64,000 bases of DNA, from assembly GCA_019914995.1 (NCBI GenBank), contig CM034126.1, positions 3,291,001 to 3,355,000 on the forward strand, given 5' to 3'. The translations under genes and the position numbers were made by a program. Under the pieces are notes generated by a model, which was not told the DNA's origin, did no database searches, and saw only the letters and a program-made list of their open reading frames with translations. The first letter of the stretch is position 1; every line of letters starts with the position of its first letter. Origin of the DNA: Acanthochlamys bracteata. Its lineage: Eukaryota; Streptophyta; Magnoliopsida; Pandanales; Velloziaceae. Positions 10,872-24,095 of the stretch are shown one piece after another.

Positions 10872-13800
10872 ATGGCTCAAAGACAGATTGGAGCATGCAC
10901 GGCCTTAACTGTCCACTTGCTTTGCAGCATTGGCCTTTTCTCTGCTAACTTGCTTGCTGCAAAATTGTACCACTGGAGCCTTGTCACACACCCAGCCCAG
11001 ATGCTCCGTATTGTCACTGTATTCAATTTCAATAAGCTTTATCTCAATTTAAACTTCTTGTTACCAAATAAAAGTAGTTATTGAATCCGTGATGTTGGAA
11101 TTGGCAGCTTGTTGAAGCCCTTGTTGTTATCCCCACATATAGTTGTCTCCGGCGCAACCCCCAAAATTGCTCGGTAGACACACCAACCTAGTGGTTAATT
11201 CTGTTTACAAGTGTATGTTTAGATTGATTTATTTAGTAGGATTGATTGCTTTTGTTGCAGTGGTGGAAAGCAATTGGACGAGGGCTGATAGGGCTACCCA
11301 TAGGCACGTTTCTCTTTAAAAGTTGAACTTTTGTCTTTTTTCTTTCTTTTTTTTTTCTTCTAGAAAGCTGCAGTAGATTGTGTACATGTGTGTGGACAGT
11401 TGTTTTTGTTGTTCATATTGGCAGCTCAAATCACTCCATTCCAGTCTTGGAATCAACTTTAGTAGGAGATCTGAGATAGCTGCTTTATAATGGAATTGTT
11501 TAATTTACCTATATTTTTCTTGGTTGAGTAGGACAATGATGATCCTTGCAGGTTTCATATTCCTTTACAGCAATAATTTCGTTCCGCTTCTTTATAAGCT
11601 TTTCTATCTCTTTTACAGCAATAGCTTAGCTCTGTTGAAAATATGTAGTATTAAAAGATTGATACGTACTCATCTTTCTTATTTTCATCTTCAGGAGCAT
11701 TACTAAATGCTTTTGGAGCTGTTGTTTTAGGTGCACCTGTTGGTTTCAAGTAAGTTGACTCCTGATTTCATTTTCTCTGACAGTAAAAGGATATGTTCAA
11801 TGATTTTGATGTTTGAACTGCGTGATGATTCTTATCTTGTTAGGTGGTATATGTATGACTAGGCATAAATGTAAACATTATAAGTTCTTAAATAATGAGG
11901 GGGATTATCAATCTATTAAAATGATTGTGGGCTTCATGGTTGCAGGTATTGGACTAGCACATTCTATTGGTCACTTCTGATGTCGTTGCTCACTGTGAGT
12001 AACATGTTTTGAGAAGTTTCTTGCTTTGTATGTATTAATGACGACATAGTAATGTATTTCATCGAGAATTAACTTCATGTCTATGCTCAAATATGCTTCT
12101 ATATTCTTCAAGTACTTTGACTTGATGCATTGATCAAGGATATGGTGATTTACCCTCAACTGGTCTAAAAGATCTTAGAGATACGTGTATTCAGACTTCA
12201 TAGTTTTTGACACACTATAACTTCAAAGAAAGTATCTGGATCTCTTTTTCTTCCATCAGAGTTGGGCCTTAGTCCCTCAAGGATGATTGCTGACTTATAA
12301 AGTTGAACAATCATATGAATTGTTCTTCAATGTTTCTCTTCACAATCGCATGTTCATCAGATGGCTAATCATAAAAAAATCAGTATTTCTATGTGAAATT
12401 TGAATAATCTAGGCCCTGATGCTTTGCACTTGCCATTTCATTAAGAAGTTATATTATTTTTAAGACTGCTAGTGCAATGCCGTCTGATAGCTACTCATAA
12501 AAACTTATCCTGTGCACTAAGCAAGAAGTGAAAAGTCCAATATCAAATGTTATCACTGATGAGATGCTTGTTTTTGTGGAAGTTGTGGATTTCATATTCA
12601 ATGAAAAGTTAGGTGTCTGTCACCTATGCAGTTACTATTTGACTGCTCCTCCTTTTGGGATTTACATTCCACAATTGCTTTTTGCTTTGTTTTCCTTACT
12701 TAGTTGTTCTTAGTCTCTTATAATCTTTATTCTGATAAACCTTTTTATCGTCTCCTCAAAACCATTCTGTTTGACAATCACCATCTATCGGCTTCAGCAT
12801 CTTAAGCTTGTAGGAGTTGTTTTTTTGTAATTTGATGATGAAACTGGGTCAACATTGCAGTTTGTTCCTGCGGTTTGTGTATTTGGATCGTCAAAAACTG
12901 ATTGGCACCGCATATTAGCTTGTTCCAAGTAGGTGTTTCTTCACGATGTTCCCATGCAAACATAGAATATTAAAAGCACCAGTTTTATATTTCTGGAAGT
13001 TGTTTCACCTAGATCTTCTTGTGATTTGTTGGAAAGGAACTCATGATTTTGGCGTTTCTTGTCTTGTATAAACTGCTTGTATCAATCAACACAGATCAAT
13101 GGAAGGCGCTGATTATATGGTTTCTATTCCGGCACATGGAGCTATTATTGGTGCTTGGTTTGGTGCTTGGCCAATGCCTCTTGATTGGGAAAGGCCCTGG
13201 CAGGTATCTACACTTGATCATTTAATAACTTGTTGAGCTAACCCCACTTATGGCTATCTGTAAGTTGTATGGAGTCACTTATCATTCATTTCAGTTGACC
13301 TATGCTCCTCAAGATCTTAGTGCTAAGGCTGCAGTTTTTACGCCTGTATGCATATTCATCCTCTCAATGCATCTGTAATTGACACACTTGTACAGTTTGC
13401 ATTTTTTATACCCTGATAATGGAAAGTAAGCGCAAAACCATTTGGCTCCTTTTATTGATATACACATGGACATTTATGGTTTATTTCATTTTGTAAGCTT
13501 CTCATGTGGTCAGTGGCTGGAGATACTTGGGACCATTTTATGGGAATATTCAAAACGTCATTGTGTTATCTGTTTTGACACTCATGCTTGGAAAAGATCT
13601 GTGAATTTTTCTACATATTTTTTGACTTTGGGAGAAATGTAAGTAGACACAAAGTACAAGTTAGGGATTCTTCATTTAAGGGAAAAAACACAAAAGCGAA
13701 CAATATTTTACTGTAATGCAAGAAAAATCTAGTGACAATTTCATGGCTGATTCTGATAAATTACATTGAGCAACTTACCTGTACCTAGCGTTCTTCCTAC

Positions 13801-13947
13801 CATTGTGTAAGAACAACTAATCTGACTGTGCAGGAATGGCCTATTTGTGTCACATATGGTGCCATTTCTGGATACTTGATCGGGATGCTGATCTCGTTAC
13901 TGTTCATAATCAAATTCAGAAGCCTAGCTCAAGTCAAGGGTGACTAA
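10872..13947 (+). CDS. PIGF: GPI biosynthesis protein PIG-F
   Basis: Eight exons: 10872-11018, 11108-11173, 11261-11303, 11695-11749, 11946-11994, 12861-12928, 13095-13203, 13834-13947. They give 216 residues, near the roughly 220 of PIG-F proteins. Family hallmarks are WWKAIGRGLIGLPIG, LLNAFGAVVLGAPVG, KYWTSTFYWSLLMS, SIPAHGAIIGAWFGAWPMPL and DWERPWQEWPICVTYGAI. The protein is almost entirely hydrophobic helices. PIG-F is the ER-membrane partner that stabilises PIG-O and PIG-G, which add ethanolamine phosphate to GPI anchors. Intron 3 (11304-11694) starts with GC, not GT, and is the only choice that keeps the frame. The short ORF at 10800 that reads into the start is 5' intron or leader. Confidence 0.94.
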
Positions 13948-14259
13948 ATCGTACAAAAGGCAGCAACAATTCCTTCTCAGATTGCTCATGCAAGTACAGA
14001 TACATACGACAGAACAGAAAGAATAGCCATTAACCGTGAGCCTGAAGGCTTACATTGATGTTTCAGAGATATTATTGAATGCTATATCCATACCTGTGAA
14101 GAATTCATAGCACCTGAAGAATTATATTTGACTCTACCTAATATGCACAACTTGAGGACACACTCTATTTGCTGCTATAACAATATAGACTTCAATGAGA
14201 TTGTGAGTAGCAATATCATACATGTGTATAATTGCAAAGCAGCTTCATAACAAAATGAT
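13948..14259. terminator. Convergent 3' ends of PIG-F and MLO
   Basis: About 310 bases between the two stop codons, which face each other. The two 3' UTRs must lie here and may overlap. No other feature seen. Confidence 0.5.
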
Positions 14260-17200
14260 CTATCCACTTGGAAAATGAGGCTTTGTAAATGAGAAATCAT
14301 CGACATCATTGCGCTGCTGTGGATCATAAACGTCAACATGGTGTTCACCAGCTTGTTGTTCTGGTTCAACCGTAGCTGTTTTTGGTACAGGAATAAGTTC
14401 CATAGTTGAAGACAGAGACCCATCGTGACGAGATGCTTCATGATCAGAGAAGTACCCCCTAAAACTGTCAGGGGAACCTCCAATGTGTTGCAAAGATTTG
14501 TATTTGTGGAAAGAGCGGAAGCGGACAGGAGAAGCAGTAGGGCTTGCTGAGCCAGGAGTCCTCACTGCGGTGTGGGAGGAACCCTCTGTACGCTTCCTCT
14601 TCGCTGCTTGGTGCCATCGCTTAAGTGCTTTTGTTGTCTCATCATCAAAGATGGAATGCTTCATATGAGATCCCATCTAAAACAACAGCAGGGCAAATGT
14701 TTCATAATACCATATACGCATGTCAAGATAATGGATCGTTTTCAGTAAGTCGATATAAAAGTATTAAACTTAAGAAAAATTGCTCTCTGTGCCTGAATTT
14801 CTGGTAGAAGTTGGTGGGCATACCTGAGTTACAAGTGCATAAAGAGGAAGTGTAACATAGCTGCATAAGATTTGCGCCACCACCCTGCAAAAACCAATAG
14901 AAAAAGCTGTGATTTCCGATTATTATTTACACACAAGCTAGTTTATTTCCTTTTCTCACAAGGTCTCTTCAGAAAACTGTAAAGAACTTATAGGTATTAC
15001 CAGTTTTGTGGAGAAAGAAAAAGGCGCCATTAGTAAATGCTTACCCGACAGAAACTCGAGCAATGATGAGCTTGAAGTTCTCATGGAAGCAAGATCTAAG
15101 TCCAAACTCGTACTGCATAAAGGAAGATGGTGAGCAAGTACATGATTATATGCCAACTAGAGTAGATAGTTTGAAACAGACAGCACGATGCCTTCAGATA
15201 ATAAAAACTCACCCAAGTCCAGAGAAAATATGTTATTTGAAATGCGTTCTGCAGCGAAAACAAAACTTACATAGAAGAACTACTACGAATAAATAGAAAT
15301 GTGCATAATGCTATCACTGACAAATGAAGATCTTCATATTTATAGTTTTATTACATTGAAGAAAAGGTACTGTTTGCTATAGAGAAGATTATGTACCTGA
15401 AATAATGAGAAGTGAATGAGAAACAAAATGAAATGAGGTCGGCCAAACCAAAAGTGATCATCAGTGAGGTGAACTAGGGGCGTCCCTTGAATAACTGCAT
15501 GCTTATCTTGTATTTCAAGAGCCGTTTGAGTGATTATAGCTTGCAGCTTTGTTCCAACTGCTAAGATGATCTGCACGAAATATTCTCAAGATCATAATTT
15601 CCTTCTAGAAATGGAGACAGATTGAACATCTAATAGCAAAGTACCACTACGGGAACCAGAGAAACCCAAAACAGTGCATTCCATTCTGCAAGGCCGAAGA
15701 GTAGAAGTCACACTGGATTGTGATGCAAAGGAAATGGACTGAGATTTGCTCTATATATGGATAGTTAACTTACTGTATACATTAAGAAGCAAGAAGATGA
15801 CAGCAGAAACCCACAAGATTGAACTGCAGAGATAAATGATGTTTGTTTGATTAACTTAAATGCAAATAAGAGCAAATTTGTCTGAAACAATGTACATTCA
15901 GAAATTCATGCAGTCAGTGAAAAATGATTAGACATTCAAATTGAGAACATGCAGCAGCAATTTAGGCCAACACATTGGATCATTTTTCACTTGCAATCGG
16001 AGAGCTTTGAATATTTTGGCACCTGATGCCCACGACCACTTTGAAATCCTCTTCCAATGACCTCTTTATGTACCTCTGGAAGTCAAATTTGCTGCCTGGA
16101 GCTAAGTGAACCTGGAAGTAATAAGACAATTTGACAAAAAAATCCAAACTAAAAGAACTTTTGTTTTAGTTTATGAAATAGCCAACTCACACAAATGAAT
16201 CCATGTCGCATGGCAAGATAGTCCACCTTACGTACAGATCTAAAGAACTGGCGAAAAAAGCTTACCTGCAGGAAATTCATTAGAATAAAATCATTATATC
16301 TGCGAAATGTTTCACACTTCTAAGTAAAAAAAAAAAAAAAGAAGACGCTATCGTCTTGTTAACACACACAAACACACGCACACGCACATTAACAAACAAA
16401 TGTTTTGTTCTTGTATTATTTTTGGGTACCCTACAGTATAGAGTATAGTCTTACAAAGTACAACAAGATCTTGGCCCTGCTCCAGAAACTTGCATGCTGT
16501 TTCACAAAAGATATATCTTCAACAAATCTGAATCTTGAAGAATCTGCTTATGATGCAAGTTCAAACTAATATCAGAAGGCACGTGTGGGCTTGTGAATTT
16601 GAAACATCATTCAGAATCAGTGGCACAAAATGAACGACAACAATGAATAAAATGCATTCTTTCCCGATGCAAGGTCCTACTTCCTTAGCCTCCTTATGCT
16701 TTCTTCAAGTTGTGACTATATCCATTTGCTTAACACAAGCTGATAAAAGCCCGAGTAATCACCTATTGTAATTTGAATCCTACTTGAATAGGCATGATCA
16801 TGATTTCTTTTAGCAAAATTAAGTGAAAAGGGCATACCAGTGAGGGAGAATTCATGATTCAGGAGAATGCATACTTGTTTTACTGAAGTACAGTATGTTT
16901 GAATCAACTCATCCAACTATTGACAACATGGATTCTTAGTTCCATGTATAATAATATCTAAGTCCTTGTATTCGAAAGCATGTGAAGAAACAAGACGAGC
17001 ACTAAACCAGGTTAAGTACCATTAACAAATTGATAGTCAAGGGATTCTGTTTCTGTTTCCCATTCCTTCCATCTTCGAATCTGTGAAAAAAGTCTATAAG
17101 AAGCTTCTGTATAGGATAGCATTTTACCAATTGAACGACATTACTAACATATAAAAGGAATATAATTTTTTCCCACCTTTGCCCTCCCAAGGGCCATCAT

Positions 17201-19656
17201 ACTTGCACTGAATATGACATGAAAAACTGCCAAGAAAAATATGAAGATATGTAGTTGATGTATCGCAGTCACAGACACAAGTGCGTCCTTTCCCTATTAA
17301 GAATAGAAAGACGAGCATATCAAGTTAAGTAAAAGCCAAGTTCATGTAAAAGTAAAAGTTAACAGAATATTAAACTTAGGATAGAACACCATTTTAGATC
17401 TGTGTCATTTGATGTAAAAGAAGATACTATCACTTCTTAGAACAACATTTACTGAGATGTTAGGCTTTATACTGCAAAGTACAACTAAAAATCTTGAATT
17501 CAGTGTTTCTGAAGAATAAAAGGTAATGCAAATTTTCAGCTAAAATTCTTGAAATACGACTTACGGCAGGACAGGTAGTTGGACCTGGCTCTTCTGCTAA
17601 CATCCTATGCGTTGGAACTGAATCCAAAAGTACACTAACTAGAAGTCTTCTCTGTTTGCCTCCACCACCATCTGTCGCATAGCTGTTTTTCTTGTGGCAT
17701 GGCAACATGAGGTTTGCAGGTTTTGAAGGTATGCAGATTTTGGCAATGTAGTTTTGACCAAATGTCAATAATAGGGAAATGAAACCAAGAATCATTAATT
17801 CTGTATGCATAGCCACAGCAACAAGAGAGCGGAAATGGTATTAGTTATATACTGTGAGATATATCACCTGAAAAAAGCTACTATACAAAAATTGTATAAG
17901 AAGAGAACTAACATAAGAATCATGAAACTATGAAAATGTTCAAGTAATCACTAAGCAGTCACCTAGCAAGACATAACAAAGAAGCATATGAAGAATTCCA
18001 TTTAATTCAAATATGCCAGAGTTGTGGAAAAAGGAGTTCCTTCACACCGTACCAGCTTTAATCTTCTCAAGAGCTTCATACAAGGCCTTCTTTCGTTTTT
18101 CTGTAAGCCACTGAAACAGAAACTTGTGTCAGTAGATTCAACACTTTCAACACATGCAAAGAGACATTTTTCTTCTTTTTTATATTTCAATAGGGACTTA
18201 AGTCTTGAAACAAACACTAATTAGCAGCTGCAGTTTAGCATGTCCGAATGCAGCAGATGTCACATACAACTATGAACTCAAAGCAGGGAGTATATGCTAC
18301 CAAGCAAGCCAAAATCTACTCTACATATTATATGCGCAGCAAATAACAACAAAATTTGACTTTTGAATTATGAACAAATACCTGAACTTTTTCTTTTAGA
18401 ATATGTTCTGAGAACTTACATCTGAACTAAGTTGATCCTTTTGAATTCAAGATATAAAATTTGATAACTAAGTGCTTGAGAAAATTCTACTTCTAATTGA
18501 TATATTCATCTATGCAATTACACATCAAAGTTGGCACAATTCATCACTACGTCCACGTTAGGTCCATTCTGGTGGATCCTGAAACTTCCTTTGTTGCTTT
18601 CTAAATCATGTTTTCCAGTCATCTTTCCTGTCGAAGTGCTTTTAATTCACCAAGTCCCATATGTTTCCAAGGAAAACACTTAAGGCATATCGAACAGGTT
18701 TTGCTTAGTCTTGATGTAAACTAGATCTTCTGGCAGAACTATTTGAGGCCAAGAATGTGATGATCAAAACTAGAAGCGATACACTTCAACAACCATAGTG
18801 CAAAAGCATACGAGAAGAAAAAAAAGAAAAGCTTATATCCTGCAGTCAACTAAATGTCCACATAAGCAACAGTAAAAGATTAGTTCTTCCAGCATCTCCA
18901 ATACAAAACAACCCCCCTACTGAAATTCCATAAAACCTCTAATATATAATTAACATATGTAAGTCACATTCCAAATGCTAGAAACCATAGAATGTTTCCA
19001 CGACATGCTCACACATACAGAGAGTTATCTCTAAGTCAGTACCCGACGTTATGTATAGCTAGAATTAGACATAGTTCACTAGCTCTGCCATGAATTCTGC
19101 TTGTGTGAAACAAGAAACTTAGCTGTCTTTTATGAACATTTAAAATCTCCAAACACCGACAGAATTCTTCAAAATTGCTTCATCTAAATAAAAAAGAATG
19201 AGGAAAAGTATACTAACATCTGTCAAATTAAGTATTTGAACTTCAACTTGTAAGGCATAATAAACAACTAAGAACTCCATAAAAAGTTCCAATATAGAAC
19301 ACAAGGAACCACTGTATTAATTAACTTCATTAAATTCAGCTCTACGATCAAAGAACAAGGTCCATCAAACGAAAATCTGAACTTTTTATAACAGTAACAC
19401 AAGCAAATAGACAAGGTCCATCAAGCACAACTTGAATAACAAAGAAAGAAATACTTAAAACAATAGCTGCAAATAATTAAAAAGAAAGTTCAAGTAATAT
19501 AATTCCACGATCCTATAAGATTGGTTATACCTCTCCTATATGATGAAGACCTTTCTCCAACAGCAAAGAAATTACAACAATCACTGCACAAACAGACGCA
19601 ACCGCCCACGTCGGAGTCTGATCTAGCTTCCGGTCACCGCCGCCTCCCCCCGCCAT
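14260..19656 (-). CDS. MLO: MLO-family membrane protein
   Basis: Fifteen exons: 19531-19656, 18053-18110, 17565-17800, 17177-17293, 17020-17080, 16455-16543, 16191-16265, 16023-16111, 15774-15823, 15645-15685, 15397-15570, 15213-15248, 15045-15112, 14824-14884, 14260-14676. They sum to 1698 nt, or 565 residues, with all phases consistent. MLO signatures in order: [18 protein letters not shown] (first membrane helix), [68 protein letters not shown] and [20 protein letters not shown]. The cytosolic C-terminus holds the calmodulin-binding helix around [15 protein letters not shown], with its Trp near residue 448. MLO proteins are seven-helix plasma-membrane proteins, shown in some members to be calcium channels; members act in mildew susceptibility, pollen-tube reception or root responses. 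The tail suggests the MLO5/7/8/9/10 clade, which I infer from memory. Confidence 0.96.
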
Positions 19657-20723
19657 TTCAGTTCACAACAATCTTCAAGAAACGACAACAAATACAAATT
19701 CTTCTTCTAACCAAAATTTTAAAAAATACACTTATAAAAAAAACCAACAGAGACCAAAGAATTTGTTCAGTTCCTGGTACATCTTGTTCTAAACAGCCAA
19801 GAAATTTCCTTTCTTGCTGCGCAGAAAAAAAAAACAAAAGAAAGAGAAGGGCTGAAGGAGCTAGTTTTGGAGTGTTGTGGATAAGTAGCTTTTGAAGTGT
19901 TGCGGTCTTGGCAACAACAGAACAACAGAAGAAGAAAAAGGTTTGAATTTTCAGAGCGTGGACTTGGCAATATTTTTATTTTTGTTCTTGTTTTTGTTTC
20001 TGATTTGGGGAAAAAAAGGGGAACGTTTCTTTTTCCCGGCAATAAAGCGGGAGAATGTACGTTGTTAGATTCATTTGTTTAACTGACCCTCATGAACAGG
20101 GAACGGTTTTGCAAATTTAAGTACTTGGTGTTGTGAAGTTGACAATATAATTGTTCTGTAGTTATAAATTCTGGAAAATGTTATAACCGTTAAAAGATAA
20201 AATATAGAATTATTTTCTACCTTATATTACGTGCTCATTAAAATATACGGTTCGATAAAAAAAATTCAATACTAACAAAACAAAAAACAAGTCATAAACA
20301 TCAACGTCACAAAAATTTTTTGGGTCCGATCTTACTAATTAAGATAGCGACTTAAAGAGCTGTGAATAATAATCAAATATGTTTACTATTCGTCGGAGTC
20401 AAATTTGTCTTGGATTCATGAATTTGTAATATATAATGGATTTGATTTATTGCAAATTGCAAGGTTAATTATTAAATAAGTTTTTATTGACTTCTAAAAT
20501 ATGCTCTACGATACTATGATGTATTTGTATATGTTTTGTAATTTGCGTTAAAAAACTCGCTACTTGGATTCCTTACAAAAAGAAAGAATTAATTCGAAAT
20601 TCCGCCAAAACAAATTAAGTAAACTCCGAAACTTTTCAAAAAAAATTTAAATAGTACTGTATGTGACTTTTCTAAATTGAAAAGTTAGAAAATCGTCCAT
20701 TTAAGTCATCCCAAATATAGCCT

Positions 20724-20956
20724 AACGCTGTATTTGGCACACTTATTTCGTTCCTCAATTTTATTTTATGTTAATAAGTTTTTTATCATATTTTATAAAA
20801 TTTATTTAAAATTTAAAAATATAAAAAAATTTATATTATAAAATTTTATTTTTATTTATTTTTATTAATTAAGATAAAAAAATAAAATTTATTTTTTAAA
20901 TAAAATAAAATTATTATTTATTTAAAAAAATTATATTTTATAAACACTCCAAACAC
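20724..20956. mobile_element. MITE-like AT-rich element with short inverted ends
   Basis: Begins near GCTGTATTTGGCAC and ends near ACTCCAAACAC, so GTATTTGG and CCAAACAC form short imperfect inverted ends around an interior made almost only of A and T. No coding capacity. Assignment is from structure; target duplications were not resolved. Confidence 0.4.
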
Positions 20957-21304
20957 TTTATAAATAGCTAATGGTTGTTTTTTTATATTGTTAGTCAATA
21001 AAATCTAAGTATCAAACTGAGATTTATTATATTTTTAATTGCTTAGACAACATACATGGGAGAGAATATACACAATTTTTTTTAAAAAAAAATAGTCAAA
21101 TTTCAATTTTCTATAAATAATAATATTCGATATTCATTTTTTAAATAAATAGTTCTAATAATGCAAAATTATAATAAACTGTTAAATATTTATATTATTT
21201 ATGAAGAAGAAGTAATATTTATGATTAATAAATTTGTGAACTGTTCATATCTATGTTAATATTTTAACTTAGGATTTTTTGGTTTTTTTGGACTTAATAA
21301 GTGA

Positions 21305-21530
21305 AGAGTGCGTTTGTTTTTGCTTTTCTCTAACAAAATTTTTTAATTTTTAATTTTATATTTTTTAATATATTTTTTATAAATATTTAAAAATTTTAAT
21401 ATAAAAAATTAAAAAAATTTTATATAATGAAATTTTTTTAATTACATATTTTTTATTATTATTTAAAATAAAAAAATTAAAATTCGTTTTTCAAAAAAAA
21501 AAATTATTTGTTTTAAAAAAACTCCAGTAA
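21305..21530. repeat. AT-rich dispersed repeat starting AGTGCGTTTG
   Basis: Shares its start (AGTGCGTTTG) and the block TTTTATATTTTTTAATATAT with the copy at 47669-47905, and the later interior with the copy at 35840-36005. It appears to be a non-autonomous dispersed family. Confidence 0.45.
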
Positions 21531-22645
21531 GCAATGCACCCGAAGAGAAGTACTCGAACACTGCTAAAGTTGGTTCCTCAGCAATTGTCTATGACTTAAA
21601 ATCCTAATGGGCTTGGGCTTGAATTTAATTTTAATCCCGCAAAATAAAACTATTAGTATTACAATAACGAAGACAGTGAAACGTGTAGGCCATGTGTTTC
21701 TTATGCTTCTTTCAGTTTCTGAACGGTGTTGTGTTGTAGCTCCTCTGTTTCTCAGACATACACAATCAATCAAGTAATCAACCAAATAATCTTGAAAGAC
21801 TTTGAATTATGCGCTAAGTCCTTACACATTATTCATTCACGCACTTACACCTATAACATAGAGAATGAGAGAGAGAGCGAATGCATATAATGTATATTAT
21901 GGTAGCTTCTAGGAGAAAGAACACGAGAGCGCAACGAAACACCTCAGAGGTGCATTATGAGTTCCACGTTACACAAATCAAAATACTTTTGAAGATTTCC
22001 AATATCTTGCTCTTTCTTTTCTCTTCAGTCTTTTAGTTTGTAGGGGAAGCCAGCTGAAGGTTGGTTTTGCTCTTCTGCAGCTCGCTCGCTCTTTCTGTCA
22101 GTGACTGGTAAGTCAGTTCTCATGATCATGATCATACATGTATTTTTCTCTGATTCTTTTCCTCTGTTTTCTTTTCCGAGAATTAGTTGGATATACATTA
22201 AGCTCCTAGCTAGCTAGGAGATATCGAATAGGTCAAACGGAGAAGCTGCAATAGTTCTTCTAATCTAGCTAGTTTTGTTCTGGCTTCTTATGTATTTGTG
22301 ATCACTGTTTCTGCAGCAAGCCATCAACTACGTGTGTATCAGTTCCATATAGTTTTTAAGAGAAAGAAGAAGAAAAAAAGGAAAAGGAAAAAAATTCCAT
22401 GCATACCAGTTCCGTATAGGTTACGCCTTGCCTTTGCTAATCGATCTTTATTGACACATATGTTGGCAGTTGGCAGAAGCCTGTGGTCAATAATTAGTAA
22501 TCTTGATTAGTGCATGAAATTTTTAAGGAAGCTTTAGATTCGCTATATTAAATAAAGAAAAGGTAACACGTTGCTAATTTCTACTGATGGAGACGGTGAT
22601 GAAATAAAAATGTATGAAGTAAGTTAAAGGACTAGTTTAAGAAAT

Positions 22646-22675
22646 GGATTCGTGGCGCAATGGCAGCGCATCTGT
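22646..22675 (+). pseudogene. 5' fragment of a tRNA-Trp gene
   Basis: About 29 bases match the 5' half of plant tRNA-Trp from memory: acceptor strand GGATTCG, then TGGCGCAATGG and CAGCGCATCTG, the D arm and start of the anticodon stem. After CTG the sequence turns into a TC-rich run instead of the CCA anticodon loop. It keeps the internal A-box but has no B-box, so it is not a working tRNA gene. It lies about 150 bases before the F-box start codon. Confidence 0.6.
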
Positions 22676-22823
22676 CTCTTTCTCTCTCCTTATTTATTTA
22701 TTTATTTTTCTACCCTGCAATTCTGCAAATCTATCTTCTTCCTTCAATATTTTCGAGTTCCTCTAACGGAACTCAAAATTATTTTTGTACAAAAACAAAA
22801 ACCAAAATTAAAAAATTAAAAAA

Positions 22824-24095
22824 ATGGTCCTAGCAGATGACTGCCTTCTACAATCCATGGAAGAGCCGAAGATGTTGGACGACAGCATACTACAAGAGAT
22901 CCTCTTGCGCTTGCCAGTAAAAACTATCGCCAAGTTCAAAACTGTGAGCAAACGATGGCTTCGTCTGATTTCGGAGACCTACTTCCTCGTAGAGCAAGCT
23001 GAACGGTCTAGGCAAAGGTGTCTCGGCATTCTTACAGCCACTGTCCATCCAATGGGCGGAAGGTTCACTTACTTCCATATCAAGGGTGATAAGCACGATG
23101 CTCCAGATACATCCCTTGGCTTTCCAAGACTTGATAATCTTCGTGTTTCCGTCAAAGCCGCTTGCAATGGACTTATCTTCTTCGAGCTCTTCACTTCTGA
23201 CATTGACCGCATCATGATAGGTAAAATATTATCCTTTCGTTTACATGTTGCCTGATTCAGTTCTGTTGTAGAGCAACTGTTATAAACATGGAATCGGTAC
23301 GATGAATTTGTGTGTATTGTTCATAGACTACTGGAAGCTAACATGTTTAACTTTCAATCTCCAGTGGGCAATCCCACAACCAAGTCCTATAAAAAAGTAC
23401 CTAGAGTTTCACTGCCTGTTCCAGATGCCCACTTCGGTCTTGCTTTTGATCCATCTGTTTCCATCAGTAGTTACAAGATTGTCGCTTGTATGCGGTGGAC
23501 TCAGCGAGACATGACAAACACGTACAACTTTGTCGTCTATTCACCGGCTACTTCATGGAAGTCATCGGAAGCAGCATTGACCACTAATAGCTGGCAATCT
23601 GTGTTTGACATAGTAAACTCGGTTTTCTTCAACAGATCACTACACTGGCTCGAAGAAGGCGGCAACATTGTTGCTTTCAACATTGATGAAGGTAAGGCTC
23701 GCAACATGGCTGCACCTAAAGAAGTGTCTGTCCATGCAGTTGGTGGCTACCCAAATGTCTGGCTAGGCATTGCTTCGGGCTGCATGTCTCTGGTTAAGTT
23801 CATCTGCGGAGAGATTTACGTATGGGTGATGGTGAACTACGACGAAAGCAGATGGGAGCTGAGGCAAAAGATCAAGACGGAAGGAGCTGGAGGGTACTAC
23901 AGGAAGACTATGCCGATATACTATGACGGTGAATTGTGCACCTTCTTGACATGGGGTAGTAGGCGGAGAAGGGCAGAGCTGGGGTTCGCAGTTTATAGAA
24001 CAAGCGTGAACAAATGGGATAAAATTAGAAAAGTGCACGGGACTATGGATTGCTCCCGCCATTTCATTCCCTACTACAGTCATATGCTTGGTTGA
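22824..24095 (+). CDS. F-box family protein
   Basis: Two exons, 22824-23220 and 23365-24095, join in phase (ATG ATA G | TG GGC AAT) to give 375 residues. The F-box lies at about residues 18-57 (DDSILQEILLRLPVK, FKTVSKRWLRLISE). Next comes a CNGLIFFE-type F-box-associated start and then an NPTTKSYKKVP motif, as in plant F-box-associated domain proteins. The exon junction falls inside that conserved segment, which supports the intron. Such proteins are substrate receptors of SCF ubiquitin ligases: the F-box binds SKP1/ASK and the C-terminal region binds the target, which is unknown here. A second ATG at 22857 is also possible. The gene converges on the acyltransferase gene with about 300 bases between the stop codons. 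Confidence 0.88.

Larger units (their letters stand above)
19657..22823. other. AT-rich intergenic DNA with MITE-like repeats
   Basis: The MLO promoter lies to about 20100. From there to about 21550 the DNA is extremely AT-rich, with two MITE-like elements listed separately. The part from about 21850 to 22823 looks like promoter and leader of the F-box gene, with a GTAAGT after a TC-rich leader near 22110 as a possible 5' UTR donor. A tRNA-Trp fragment lies at 22646-22675. ORFs at 19521-20082 and 21564-21785 show no domain. Confidence 0.5.

Noticed and set aside
10800-11084. ORF starting upstream of the PIG-F ATG
   Set aside because: Its first part lies before a good 3' splice site and its end runs into intron 1. 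The true coding exon starts at 10872.
11301-11312. A GT donor a few bases later for PIG-F intron 3 (GGCAC|GTTTCT)
   Set aside because: It would put exon 4 out of frame and break the conserved GALLNAFGA.
14483-14807. + strand ORFs over the last MLO exon
   Set aside because: Shadows of the MLO C-terminal coding sequence.
19521-20082. ORFs around the MLO start on both strands
   Set aside because: They overlap MLO exon 1 and leader in other frames and contain only low-complexity runs.
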